Below are positions 23,287-33,700 of a stretch of 64,000 nucleotides of DNA, one piece after another. The notes under the pieces are model-generated. The model did not search any database. It was given only the letters and a program-made list of their open reading frames with translations, and was not told the origin of the DNA. How positions within the stretch are numbered: position 1 is the stretch's first letter; every line of letters begins with the position of its first letter. The DNA comes from Spirogloea muscicola (taxonomy: Eukaryota > Streptophyta > Zygnematophyceae > Spirogloeales > Spirogloeaceae), in contig WELB01000145.1 in assembly GCA_009602725.1 (NCBI GenBank), positions 172,793 to 236,792 of the forward strand. The letters run 5' to 3'. A program made the position numbers and the translations under genes.

Positions 23287-23935
23287 NNNNNNNNNNNNNN
23301 NNNNNNNNNNNNNNNNNNNNNNNNNNNNNNNNNNNNNNNNNNNNNNNNNNNNNNNNNNNNNNNNNNNNNNNNNNNNNNNNNNNNNNNNNNNNNNNNNNNN
23401 NNNNNNNNNNNNNNNNNNNNNNNNNNNNNNNNNNNNNNNNNNNNNNNNNNNNNNNNNNNNNNNNNNNNNNNNNNNNNNNNNNNNNNNNNNNNNNNNNNNN
23501 NNNNNNNNNNNNNNNNNNNNNNNNNNNNNNNNNNNNNNNNNNNNNNNNNNNNNNNNNNNNNNNNNNNNNNNNNNNNNNNNNNNNNNNNNNNNNNNNNNNN
23601 NNNNNNNNNNNNNNNNNNNNNNNNNNNNNNNNNNNNNNNNNNNNNNNNNNNNNNNNNNNNNNNNNNNNNNNNNNNNNNNNNNNNNNNNNNNNNNNNNNNN
23701 NNNNNNNNNNNNNNNNNNNNNNNNNNNNNNNNNNNNNNNNNNNNNNNNNNNNNNNNNNNNNNNNNNNNNNNNNNNNNNNNNNNNNNNNNNNNNNNNNNNN
23801 NNNNNNNNNNNNNNNNNNNNNNNNNNNNNNNNNNNNNNNNNNNNNNNNNNNNNNNNNNNNNNNNNNNNNNNNNNNNNNNNNNNNNNNNNNNNNNNNNNNN
23901 NNNNNNNNNNNNNNNNNNNNNNNNNNNNNNNNNNN
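23287..23935. other. Assembly gap
   Basis: There are 649 undetermined bases here, entered from a poly-G run. The left edge of duplication unit 1 touches the gap directly, so the true start of that unit is hidden. Confidence 1.
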
Positions 23936-24138
23936 CCTCCAGGCCGCCGGCCACCCGGCCCTCCCTCCCTACCTCGTTACACACGCAAGCTTCCCTCCTT
24001 ATGAGCTGCCGCCGTTCCCAACCAAATGCCCCACACCGCTCCCTCTCCCGCCCGCCTTCAGCTCCCCCGCCCACCACCCCGCCCGCGCTGCCCCGCCCCG
24101 CGCCCGGCCCTGCCGCCTCGTCGGAGCGCGGAGCGACC

Positions 24139-26205
24139 ATGGCGCGTCTTCCCATTCTGGCGCTGCTGCTCCTCACCCTGCTGGCGTTCGAAGCCTGGCG
24201 GCACGGCCAGGTCTCCCACATGCCCCTCTTGCCCACATTTCGAAGCTGCCTCCCACAGCTCAAGCTTGGGCACGCACGAGCTGCACTGCTGCTCCCCGTC
24301 TCCCCACCGTTTGGCTTACCAGGCTGCAGCCTAGCTCTGGGCACTGTAGAGAGCAGGTCTGGCAGTCGCTGCGGCAAGTCACAGCGACGCCAAGACTGAC
24401 ACGTGGACGTCCTTGAGGGGCCATTGCAGGCAAGACGTCGATGGCCAACATCCACAAGTACTTGAAAATGCACAAGCGCCCTGCCGTGAAGACAGTGACG
24501 GTGAGGGTCGCGCATGTTTCTGGCTGCTGGGCGCGCTGTGTTGCCGCAAGAGGACATTGCGCAACCGTCTGGCTCAATGACAGCGTGTGGTTGTGGTGGC
24601 TGTGGCCTTTGCTTCTAGACGCAGGGTGGCGACGTGGTCGACTGCGTGAAGGTCGAGGACCAGACATTCCTAAGCACACCTTTGAGAGACCTTCTGTTGC
24701 AGGTCACGAGGTCTGTGGCTCTCTTCCATTCTGCACGCTTGTGACGTCTGAGCTCGAGTCGTTTGGGTGTGCACTTCTCGCTGACTTGCTACAGAGTATC
24801 ACGGTCATACTATGCGAGAGTAACGAGCTGATGACACAGGCACTAAATTCCAGACGACACACTCCATCCCGTTTCACCGGACACCCCTGCCAGCCGTCAT
24901 ACCCCCAGAGCAGCTGGCAAATGCGCCCATGTCACATGCGGAATTACTCGTTCTTTGTTGAGCAGTACGCAGTCACTCAGTACCCCAGAACCAGCACAGC
25001 TGCCATCTACGGCTCCAAGGCTGTCTACAACATCTGGAATCCGTATGTCCAATATGCCGACGAGTTCAGCTTGACACAGACGTGGCTTGTGGCTGGATCT
25101 TACGGTGCTGGAGACTGAACACCATTGAAGTCGGACATCAGGTCAGCGACGACCAAGTTTGCAGAACGTGTCCTGTACCACGGTCGCCCCAGGTGGCCTG
25201 CATACTGACAGTTTTGGCGCTGGAGGATGGCTGACGTTGTTCTCGTCTTGATGGCAGCTCTACCCTGCAAAGTATGGAGATTACGCTTCTCGTCTCTTCA
25301 TTTACTGGACTGTGAGTTCTGCCATATCTGCCATAATCCAAAAACAACAGCCCCACGTTGTGTTACTGGCAGAGTCGAGAAGAGAAATGCTCTGAGAAGC
25401 TAGAGACTCCCATTGGCAGTGGCAATGGAGACTATACATGCATCTGCTGATGCGGAGCTGCGGGCACACAGAAGAGCCGCTGCGATGCACCCAGTAACAG
25501 TCTCTGATGCCATCGCAAAGATGATGCGCAGAGGGATGCCTACAAGACAACTGGCTGCTATAATCTGGACTGCAGTGGGTTAATCCAGACGAACAATGCG
25601 GTTTTCATTGGTGACAAGATCTCCCCAGTCTCCAGCTATGCTGGTGCCCAATACGAGTACACCGTACTGGTCTTCAAGGTACATACCTGATCCACTTGCT
25701 CCGGGAGACCACAGTCACGTGAGCTTGCTACAAGCTTACATGGTCGGGTTGCCTCTGACTCAGATGCCGCTGTCTGAGGGGACCGCGTATGAGATGCTTA
25801 TAAGCGGCCCCCGTCATTGTGCAGGACCCGTCAAGCAAGAACTGGTGGCTCCAGTACCAGGGCCAATGGGTCGCTCAATGGCCTTATTGGCTCTTCAGCC
25901 GCCTGCACAGCTATGCCAACCTTGCACAATGGGAAGGCGAGATTGTCAACAATGAACACAACGGCAAGCACACTGGTACTTACATGGCATCCGGATGGTA
26001 TGCTTCAAAGGGCTACAGTTATGCTGCTTATGTGCACAATGTGCAGTATGTCAATGCTTACAACACCTTGATGAACACCAACAACCGGTTGGCAAGCATC
26101 GTCACAAACAGCAACTGTTACAGCATTCTTGTGGGCTCCAACCCTGGCGGCTGGCAGTCCTACTGTAATTTCTGTGGCACTGGCTATAGCTCCGTTTGCC
26201 CCTAG
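24139..26205 (+). pseudogene. Neprosin-like peptidase gene, copy 2, internally deleted
   Basis: The gene has the same signal peptide (ATG 24139), the IHKYLKMHKRPAVKTVT exon and the catalytic-domain exons, including 25825-26205, which reads DPSSKNWWLQYQGQW through AQWEGEIVNNEHNGK to GYSSVCP and a stop. It is broken twice compared with the copy at 34838-37598. About 670 bases are missing at 24663, joining the third exon (KVEDQ) to the middle of the fifth (ACATTCCTAAGCAC) out of frame. One base is also missing after GCTGGAGAC near 25116, which turns GDLNTIEVGHQ into a stop. The loss removes most of the activation peptide. In the catalytic part the conserved WGGEI motif reads WEGEI. It is a recent pseudogene. 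Confidence 0.85.
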
Positions 26206-27159
26206 AGCCGAACGTGCAGGAAGAATGTTTTTGACAGAGATGAGCAGTTGGCATAGACTTTCCGCAAATTCGTTGCTTTTCTTGAAGACATCGTTCATCC
26301 CTTTCCACAAACGATTCGAATAACAATGATGCGTTCGTTTCTTCACCATTGTAGTCAACATGTAAGAGGCTTGCTTACACAAAGAGAACGAGTGTGTGCA
26401 TGGAAAAGCATTTGATTCGAATCGAGAAAGCCATGTGTGCAGCTTATCACTTGCCCTCGATAGTGGCGCCATGTAGGCAAGACACTACCTTTACATAAAT
26501 TTCAGCTTATTTTATGCAATTGTACAGCTTATTGGTCCTTAGCTGTCGTCAGCTGGAGCTGCGATGCAATACCAGCGATTGTCCGGAGGTTGAAGTGCGA
26601 ATTACCAGGGCAGGAGCTGATTGTTATCCTCAGTGTTTGTGATGTAGCAAGTGGGAAGCGAAAGGTGCACATCTGTTTGACAATGTTAAGGGACTGAATC
26701 ACTACACGAAGCAAAAGAGAGAGTCAAAGCCCTACATAGATGTTCAGTGACGAGGCTGTAACATCCCAACCGTTTGTGTGCGCTGACTAGCACTGTTAAC
26801 GATCACATGATTGTCATAGTCGCGTGCAATTCCACCAGATTCTTTCGAAATATGAGGCCGTCAGCCTCGACGCACAGTACGTTCATGTGCCGTTTCAGCA
26901 CTTGTCTCGTTGACCTGGCTGTAACGTTCCCTCCGTTTGGAGGTGCCAACGGTGCGGGTAACCTTACATGATTGTTTCATATACACCGTTTGGGAGTTGT
27001 CGTGCCATATCCCGTCGACGGCCTAATCGTGTCGATCTGACTAGGACAGCTGACCTGGCTTGACACGTGTGTTCTACGGCTGAGTTACACAGTTTTGGAT
27101 GTGATTCGAGCCGGAGATGGGAGACCTCTTCCAGACCGAAGTCGAGGCAACCGCTCATC

Positions 27160-27245
27160 ATATCTACCACAACGACGCGACGAAGCGACAACAACGAAGT
27201 GACAACGATGCGGCGAAGCGACGACGACAAGGCGACTACAAGGGC
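27160..27245. repeat. Low-complexity CGACGAAGCGACAA tract
   Basis: The tract is made of irregular units built from GACGCGACGAAGCGACAA and close variants. The same tract is in unit 2 at about 38560-38635, with a slightly different number and order of units, so it is length-variable. Confidence 0.7.
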
Positions 27246-27700
27246 CAAAGCCCACGCACGACGTCAACCGTCCGATTGTGGAAAGGACGGCTGGAGTTCA
27301 CCACCCGGGGACTGATTGACCCCTGGGTCCGGTGGTCGGCCCACGAAGGGCCGGCCAGCCAGCTTAGCCAACCAGCGTAGTCACGGCCGAACCTGGCCTA
27401 TTTGGCAGCGCTGGGATCTCGACAGTGCCCGGCCCAAGCCGGAGCCGGCGGCCGCTGCAGCGCCCGGCCCAAGCCGGGGCGAGCAGCCCAAGCCGAGCAG
27501 TCCGCTCGGCAAGTCTCACGCTCTATTGCGAGCCACGCCTGCGCCGACGCCGCGCCATAGAAGCGTAAAGCCTTGAGCAAGAGCCGCAGCAGCTAGTGAA
27601 CCTTCGCTCGAACTCGCTTGCGACTGCGAGAAGTCGTGGTGCCTATGCGGTGAGCAGCCTTAAAGGCATTGTGCTGTCTACCGCGAGCATATCACACCAA

Positions 27701-27734
27701 AGCGCTAGTTCTTGGATTTCCAAGAACTAGCGCT
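27701..27734. repeat. Perfect 16-base palindrome with 2-base spacer
   Basis: The left arm AGCGCTAGTTCTTGGA and the right arm TCCAAGAACTAGCGCT are exact reverse complements separated by TT. In unit 2 (39181) the left arm is present but the right arm is absent, so the second arm arose or was lost after the duplication. Confidence 0.95.
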
Positions 27735-28127
27735 AATCCCTTCACAACTGTCGACTGAAGGCTGCCGGAATCATAACCGTACAGCAATTATTAACGTAGC
27801 ACAATCTTGTGGACAAGGTACTGCGTACATTGCTTGCGTGTACATTCTGGCAAATATTGCTTGTGTCCACAATCCTACATCTTGCCTCTTCTGCATCGTG
27901 TTACCAAAGCCGTTTACGACCGATCTGGTGACTAAAGCCGTGTTACGACCGACGACGATTGACCTGGTTGCAAAAGCCAAGGCATTGCCTACTGTTCTAT
28001 CATCTCTGAGTCCGACTCAACTCGTGTACTAAATTTACAGGCTCAGATTTGGACCTCTATTTTTTCCTCTGACATTGCGTGCGATTAACGATTGTCGACG
28101 CTGGCCTCTAACCAGACTGCCTTCCTT

Positions 28128-28190
28128 CAGACCTTGTCCATTCTTTGGGTTGGCCTCTCCCAACCACCAGTTAATCTGGCCGCGCTTGCT
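28128..28190 (+). mobile_element. Solitary 63-base hairpin element with 7-base target duplication
   Basis: The insertion runs from CAGACCTTGTCCATTC to CCGCGCTTGCT and contains the hairpin GGGTTGGCCTCTCCCAACC. It is flanked by CTTCCTT at 28121-28127 and 28191-28197. Unit 2 has the empty site, with one CTTCCTT at 39591-39597. The same sequence with the same 3' end occurs at 54776-54841, so this is a defined subfamily. Confidence 0.9.
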
Positions 28191-28383
28191 CTTCCTTGTC
28201 AACCTGGCCATTGCAACCAACTTCTTAGGTTTATGTATCACCTAGTCTGCATACGTCATCATTTGTCTCTATCTTGACCAATCGACGCCATCTCGCATCG
28301 ACGCCCTCGCGTATGACAGAAACCCAATTGGTACGGGTAACTTCGCTGCACTACGTGTAGCTTAGAACGGGCTGAGGCCCTGG

Positions 28384-31136
28384 AAAATGAGTGTGCATTA
28401 AGAGATGGAGGGCCTGTGTGGCCAAGTACAAAGGCAAGCATATTGACAAAAGTACGTCACCTGCTGCTAAGCTGACCCGCTCAGTAACCACGAGTCAGCA
28501 CATAGAGGTCGCTAACTGATGCCCGAATACCGGACGGCAATCGACAAGCTCTTGAGCTACCAGCTAAGCTCGACCAGCTTTCTGATGCAACGCATGAGCC
28601 TGAGCTCGCTGCAGACAAGCTGACACTCGACGTCGCAAGAATGACAAGTAAGCTGCTGGCATGCTCATCTGAGCTGGAAGCAAATCCTCACGTCGAGCAT
28701 ATCCCAAACTTGCAATGTTCTCCAGTAGGGTAGGGAAGCGAGGACCCATGCAGCCGAAAGTGTCAATTGCCGCCGGTAGGAGGTGATCGCTACGGAGGTA
28801 GTCAGAGTAGTGTCCGAGCTTTCTTTGCTCAGCACCTCCCACTGCGTGGCCAGCAATGTGCGTCGAAGAGGAACTCTTGTATGCCTCCGTCACCACCACA
28901 TCAGCCAAGGCTCGTGGGCCTCCGCCAGGTTGTACATCCACAATGCCCAGCATGCGACGGTGATGGCGTCCCTGGAAATCCGTTGGTGATGGGCATTATA
29001 TTGTTCACTCCACAATGGCGCGGTAGCCGGCGTCGAGCATCAGGTCCGCCAGGGCGTCCCGTTGGAAATTATGGACGCCCACCACCTCAGGGCCTGTGGG
29101 CCACCGCTGCATGTGGGTGGCAAGGTCTCCGCCCTCCGCACGGAAGCCGCACTCACACTGAGTTACTCCAATCAGGCAGGTCGGGGGCAGGCCTAGCAAC
29201 AGCTGGACAAGCGTCCGATATGCCTCGCGGCTGATTTTGAATGCGTTGTTGATGGCGTGCGTTGTGAGCCAGTCTGTTGCCCCAGGTGTTGCGAGCGATG
29301 TGAGACGTGCCAGACTCCTTGGATTGGTCCTGACATCTGGCATCCTCCTCAATGTCTTGCGACGCTCATCCTCAACTGCAGCAACAAGTCTGGCCTGTGC
29401 TTCTTTGTCTGATGCTTGGGCAAGCGCTGAGAAGGGAGTGAAGAGGGGTTGCAGGGAGGGGAAGGAGCAGAGTGCTGACTTGCGGATGCTCCTCAATTGC
29501 ACTTGGAATGCCAAGGAGCCTTCCTCCACCTCGGCTGTAGGGCCAGCCAGACAAGGGAAGCGCAAGGGAAGAAGGGAGGCAACCTGGTGCCAGCACCGAG
29601 AAAGGCTGCCAGCGCCGTCTATTCAATTGACCGGCAGCCCAGGTCGCCCATTCGTGTAGGAAGGGATGCCTGCAGGGAGGATGAAGGTGAAGGGAAGGAT
29701 GGGTTTTGTATCGGGGAAGCCGGGGATTGCAGGAGGGCGGTGTGCCAAGGGGCTCCTTGTACAGCTCGCCCACCATATCCGTTGGGGCGACTGTCCGCTG
29801 CAAATAGCCCGCGCGTTGGCCAATGCAGCGAGTAAGGAGTGCCAGCGCCAGCTGCGGATCTCCGAGGAGAGGAAGGCAGGGAAGGGGGGCAAGGTGTTGC
29901 TGCAGTCGTTCACGTAAGTCCTCCGCTACGTGGGATGGTGTGCCAAGGGGAGCTGGAGGTTGGTGGGGAGACCACGTGGTGACCATGCCACGTTCTTGGT
30001 GGGGCAAACCCGTAGGCCCATGGTGCTCAATTCGTGTACGAGTAAGGGATAAGCCGCCATGACTTCTGACGGTAGGCCGACGATATGTGTGTCATCGGCG
30101 TAGGAGGGGAAGAGGAGGTTGGAGTGCAGGCTCCGGGTGCGACGCAGTGCCCGGGAATATGCCAAGGCGGAAAGTATGGGGCTGAGGGATCTCCCTGGCG
30201 CGTGCTAGTTGTGGACCATAAGGTCGTCCAAGACTCCTCCGCACGCCACATAGCCGCCCTGGCCGGCCATAGGCAATGAGGAAATAGGGGTCAAGGAGGG
30301 CAAGTGATCACGCAGCTCCTTCATGATGGCGCTGCGCTCCACAGTGTTGAATGCAATGGCTATGTCTAATCCAGGGACCATGTGTGACGGGTTGCCGTCG
30401 AGAGCCGCTCGTATCCCGTGGACGAGGGCCTCTGCCCCGCAGGACATGCCAGCACCAAACTGGTGGGGTGAAAAAGGGGTGGACAGCTGGGACTTTAGCT
30501 CGCCGCTCAAAGCCCTGGTCACCAGCCGCATGATGACTTCCGTCATGGCGATGGGCCTCAAATCACCTGACGGCTTGGCCAGGGCCAGCAGGTAGCTGGA
30601 GTTGAAAGCGTCGGCGATACGAGGGGGAATGGTGGCTCTGGTGATGTGCCGGCAGGTGTGGAGGAGCAGGGAGAAGCTTCTCTCGTCTCTTTGGAAGAGG
30701 TCCCGTAGGTGTTCGAAGAGCCATCCAGAAGGGCCTCCAGACACCATTCGGGGGGCTTTGCTGAGGGCTGGTTGCGGGTGCCTCCACGTGCACGTCGTTC
30801 TGAGATTGCGACCCGAGCGGCTGCTGCACGCTGCTGGGCCAGCTCCTCCCACTTGCCGCTGGCGAAGCGAGCCACTCTGTCCTAAAGGCATTTGCGGCCA
30901 CCAACGCCAAAGGAAGGAAGAGGGCCAAGCACGAGCTTGGGAAAGAGCAGGTACAACGGCCAGGCCGCCTCGTCCAGAGGGTCAGCTTCCACGTGTGAGA
31001 CGATGGGCGTCAGCACCTTGCAGCACCCACGTCGTGCCCATTTGGGAATGTGGCTTAGGTTGTGGAGGCCGTCGGCCAGGCGCGGCACGCGCCCACGCGC
31101 GGCACGCGCCGGTCCCCCTGGATTCGTATCCCCCAT
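28384..31136 (-). mobile_element. LINE, family A, nearly complete but broken (unit 1)
   Basis: This minus-strand non-LTR retrotransposon reads from 31136: an N-terminal region (LHNLSHIPKWARRGCCKVLT), GGPSGWLFEHLRDLF, RPIAMTEVIMRLVTRAL, GAGMSCGAEALVHGIRAALD, LDIAIAFNTVERSAIMKELR, TRQGDP, SYADDTHIVG (the catalytic box, near 30090), a helical linker, the Cys knuckle VTQCECGFRAEGGDLATHMQ near 29160, and a C-terminal acidic region (VVDVQPGG, EQRKLGHYSDYLRSDHLLPA, FGCMG). The coding part ends near 28480 with SDLYVLTRGY and a stop, followed by a 3' untranslated region. Several frame breaks make it inactive. No upstream endonuclease domain is seen, so a restriction-like endonuclease at the C-terminus is the likely cutting activity. 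It was inserted before the segmental duplication, because unit 2 carries the same element. Confidence 0.85.
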
Positions 31137-31194
31137 TCGTCAGGCCCGCCCCCCAGGGGTGGACCTTGGGGCTACTCTCGTCACACCGTTGGGG

Positions 31195-31440
31195 GGAGGA
31201 AGAAGTGGCTCTCCCAATGGGGGCAAGGGCTGTGAAAAGCCAGCCCGAAGAGGGATGACAGGGTCGAAGGGGCCACAACGACGGAGGGGCCTGAAAATGC
31301 TGTGTCAGAACGGGTGGAGGATGGACCACTCAGTAGCTACTAGTGAGGAGCCTCAAATTTGACAGACCAGCCGCCGGAAAACTATCCCCCTGACGAAAGC
31401 CAGAGGCTGCAGCGAGAGCACGGCCAGCACGCAGATGCAA
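31195..31440 (-). mobile_element. LINE C-terminus joined to a hairpin tail
   Basis: On the minus strand the coding end HLRAGRALAAASGFRQGDSF, then LSNLRLLTSSY and a stop (near 31330), is followed without a break by the hairpin tail: GGCCCCTTCGACCCTGTC, GGGCTGGCTTTTCACAGCC and CCACTTCTTCC at 31195. This is one of the clearest cases showing that the dispersed hairpin is the 3' untranslated end of a LINE, with a CTT-rich terminus. Confidence 0.8.
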
Positions 31441-31444
31441 GGGG

Positions 31445-31860
31445 GAGGAGGTGGCAGATGGAACGCTATCATATACGGCGGCCACGGAACGAAGTGGTGT
31501 TCCCTCCTCCATCGCCTGGCACAGCATGTTGATGCCCGCCGACGTAGTCGGGCGGGTAGCTTAGGGCATCCTAGCTTCCCGCAAGCCATCGTTGCCTGCT
31601 ATGGAATGCGGTTGTCATTGAGTCTACAGCGCTCCCAGTCACTCGCGAGACACCAGCGTGCTGGGCGTGCATTAGCCAGGCTCATGGCTTCCGTGGTGGT
31701 GGTTTGGCTCCTCAGCTTAGCTTGTCACAAGTGTATGTGCTCAGTCGAGGATATGTAGTGGCCCCCTTAGCCGACTCATAACCCCCTTACCAGACCCATT
31801 ACCGGGACTTTCGTAAGGCTAGGATTGGCCTCCCTTTCAAATTTCATGCGCACTGCGCGC
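31445..31860 (+). mobile_element. LINE C-terminus with a different 3' end (plus strand)
   Basis: The plus strand reads WCSLLHRLAQHVDARRRSRA and RLSLSLQRSQSLARHQRAGR (near 31600-31670), the end of a LINE ORF, followed by a 3' region that closes with TTGGCCTCCCTTTCAAATTT and CATGCGCACTGCGCGCC. This 3' end recurs at 43130-43170 (plus) and 55735-55800 (minus). It lies head to head with the minus-strand LINE end at 31195-31440. Confidence 0.75.
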
Positions 31861-31869
31861 CTTCTTCTA

Positions 31870-32500
31870 TCAGTAGTAGGCCGAGGCCAGACTCCTCAGT
31901 CGGACCTGTGACGCCAAGAGAGGCACAGCCCTGCTGGTGCCTGCTGCCGCAGCCGCCGCCACAGCTCTGCTGCTGCCGCCTGCTACCCAGCCCGTGGCCG
32001 CAGCCCGTCGCTGCGGACCCCGCCGGCGCTCTGTGAGTATATGGCTGCGCCCCATGTGGGACAGCCACTGACCCTCGGTAGAGTCGCCGCCTTTGGGCGG
32101 TGCCTCAAGGTAAAGGTAAGACTTCCGCTGCGCGGTGTGCGCGAGTATGCGCTGTGTGCGCTGGCGTTCTGCCGTATGAGGGTTGTCTCCAGAACACCTA
32201 TGTCCGAACCCCAAACAGGACGTTCTAACCCTGAATGTGTGTATAAGATACGAACGTCACACTGGCCTTGCCAGGTGATCGTCGGTGGCTCCCGCACAAA
32301 GGGCCCAGGTCGCTCTTGGTGGGTCCTCGCACTGCCCAGGTGTCTTCTGTGATCCCAGGTGGCTCTCGGTGGGTCCACCCACGCCCCAGGTGATCCTCAC
32401 GGCCGTGAGGGCGGCCCTCATGCCCTCAATGCCGTGAGGGCTTGAGGGCTTGCGGTTACAACAAGGATTACTGAAGATTTCGTATCTACTTGATTCCCTG
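31870..32500. other. GC-rich spacer with short direct repeats
   Basis: No gene is supported. At 32300-32400 the sequence repeats CCCAGGTG and CTCGGTGGGTCC three times in variant form, and 32395-32455 contains GCCGTGAGGGC repeated in both orientations, able to fold. A possible splice donor (CTGTGAGTATAT) lies at 32028. Confidence 0.4.
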
Positions 32501-32509
32501 TGTGCTTTA

Positions 32510-32580
32510 CCGCTTTCTCTGGCCCCTCAATATCTGTTCATTGTTCTTTCGGGGCTGGCCTCTCACGGCCACCCCGCTCT
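32510..32580 (+). repeat. Hairpin tail, plus orientation
   Basis: The copy reads CTGGCCCCTCAA, then TTCTTTCGGGGCTGGCCTCT and CACGGCC. It cuts into the orphan signal-peptide exon that lies on the minus strand just to its right. Confidence 0.75.
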
Positions 32581-32718
32581 CCGGAAGCGTCCACCAACGG
32601 CCCCGGACGGCGCCAGGGCCGCGGCGCGCGGCAGCACGCCCAGGCACGCCGCCTGCAGCAGCAGCGCGGCGGCGAGCGCGGCGAGCGTCGAATGGGGCGG
32701 GCCGCGGCGGACGGCCAT
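32581..32718 (-). pseudogene. Orphan signal-peptide exon trapped between two hairpin tails
   Basis: A minus-strand ORF starts at ATG 32718 with MAVRRGPPHSTLAALAAALL, continues LQAACLGVLPRAAALA (a good signal peptide) and reaches SGAVGGRFRR, where the left hairpin tail begins. The 600 bases upstream are GC-rich and promoter-like, with a CCACGTGGCG site at 33083-33092. No downstream exon follows. It is the 5' end of a host secreted-protein gene cut off by repeat insertion or carried here as a fragment. Its style resembles the signal peptide of the large secreted protein at 22928, but the sequences are not the same. Confidence 0.55.
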
Positions 32719-33334
32719 GGTCTCGGGCGGGCAAGCGGCGAGGAACTGGGGGGCGCGGGGGGCAGCCCGGTGGAAGTAGGCTGCGGCCGCGGAGCTCTGA
32801 GCCGGCAGAGGGGGCAGCTGCGGGCGCAGGAGTGCGGGCTGGCAGGCTGAGCGGCGCGTGGGCGCAGAAACGGCGCGCCGCTCGGGCCGGGGGAGCGCGG
32901 GCGGCAGAGAGCTGGAGGGCTGCTTGAGCAGAGGAGAGCGAAGGGGGGGTGGAGCTCGGGAATGGTGGCTGTGGAGGGAGGGGGGGTGGTACTTGAGCTG
33001 CGCCGGGGCAGAGCCCGCCGGCCGCTGGGCCGCCGGCTGCCCAGAGCGGGCCAGCCTGCCCGCCCCCCCTTTCGGCGCCCTCCACGTGGCGCTGCCACAA
33101 CGCGGCCCCTCGCGATGCTTTGAGCCCTTCGAGCATGCACGTGGCACGCTGCAGGCATCGACTAAGGGTTGCGCACGTGCGCGCCGCGGCGCTTCGGGCA
33201 ACCACCTGGCCCCGGCGGGGGCTAGCTTGTCGCCCGTGGCGAGGCCTGCGCGCCCCGCAGCGATGCCGCGCGCCCGCCCAGCCGGCCACCCGCCCCGCCC
33301 TTCCCGGGCTTGGTCGCGCTATTTTTCTTGGGAA

Positions 33335-33490
33335 GGCGGTGACAGTGGCTCTCCCAATGGGGGCAAGGGCTGTGAAAAGCCAGCCCAAGAAAAGCGACAA
33401 AGGGTCGAAGGGGCCACAATGACGGAGGAGCCTGAAAGTGCTATGTCAGATCGGGTGGAGGACGGACCAATCAGTGGCTACGAGTGAGGC
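33335..33490 (-). repeat. Hairpin tail with adjoining LINE end, minus orientation
   Basis: The copy matches 31195-31345 over about 150 bases: GTGGCTCTCCCAATGGGGGC, the GGGCTGTGAAAAGCCAGCCC hairpin, GGGTCGAAGGGGCC, and further to CAATCAGTGGCTACGAGTGA. The shared length shows that some copies keep more of the LINE 3' region than others. Confidence 0.85.
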
Positions 33491-33534
33491 GGTGGGCTCG
33501 CCACCGCCTATTCTATCGAAATAGCGGCTTATAT

Positions 33535-33700
33535 ATTGGCGACCTCTATGTGGGAGAGCACTGTCAATGTGCTGGCCCGAGGTCACTGAGCGGGTCCCTT
33601 TTCAGTGGGTAATGTACGTTGTCAGATGAGCTTGCCGTTGTACTTGGCCATTCTGGCCTTCCAGTCTTTCTGTACACGCTATTCATTCTTTCCTGGCTTG
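33535..33700 (+). mobile_element. LINE family A 3' tail, truncated (plus strand)
   Basis: This matches the reverse complement of the family A end at 28384-28510: GCGACCTCTATGTG, a tract leading to GAGGTCACTGAGCGGGTC, then GTACTTGGCCATTCTGGCC. It is a 5'-truncated copy of the LINE end. Confidence 0.7.

Larger units (their letters stand above)
26206..28383. other. Non-coding part of duplication unit 1
   Basis: This is downstream DNA of the neprosin-like copy, with a TGTAA motif at 26360 that could serve polyadenylation. It holds a purine/CGAC-rich low-complexity tract at 27160-27245, a short GC repeat of GCCCGGCCCAAGCCGG at 27428-27480, a perfect palindrome at 27701-27734 and a mobile hairpin element at 28128-28190. 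No gene is supported; the matching part of unit 2 is 37599-39789. Confidence 0.6.
23936..30700. repeat. Segmental duplication, unit 1
   Basis: This unit matches 34635-41765 along its length: identical 5' region (CCTCCAGGCCGCCGG at the start of both), neprosin-like gene, about 3 kb of non-coding DNA and a minus-strand LINE. The copies differ by scattered substitutions and by several larger changes listed in the findings. Both left edges coincide with undetermined bases. The right limit is about 30700, where the LINE of unit 2 diverges. Confidence 0.9.

Noticed and set aside
21861-24557. An 898-residue ORF spanning the gap and the neprosin 5' end on the minus strand
   Set aside because: It runs through 649 undetermined bases and through intron sequence; only the part from 22928 to 22005 is a real exon.
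26400-26420. tRNA gene suggested by GATTCGAATC near 26408
   Set aside because: No cloverleaf stems or acceptor stem can be formed around it.
31870-32500. Long terminal repeat of a retrovirus-like element
   Set aside because: No matching second copy, no primer-binding site and no coding region next to it.
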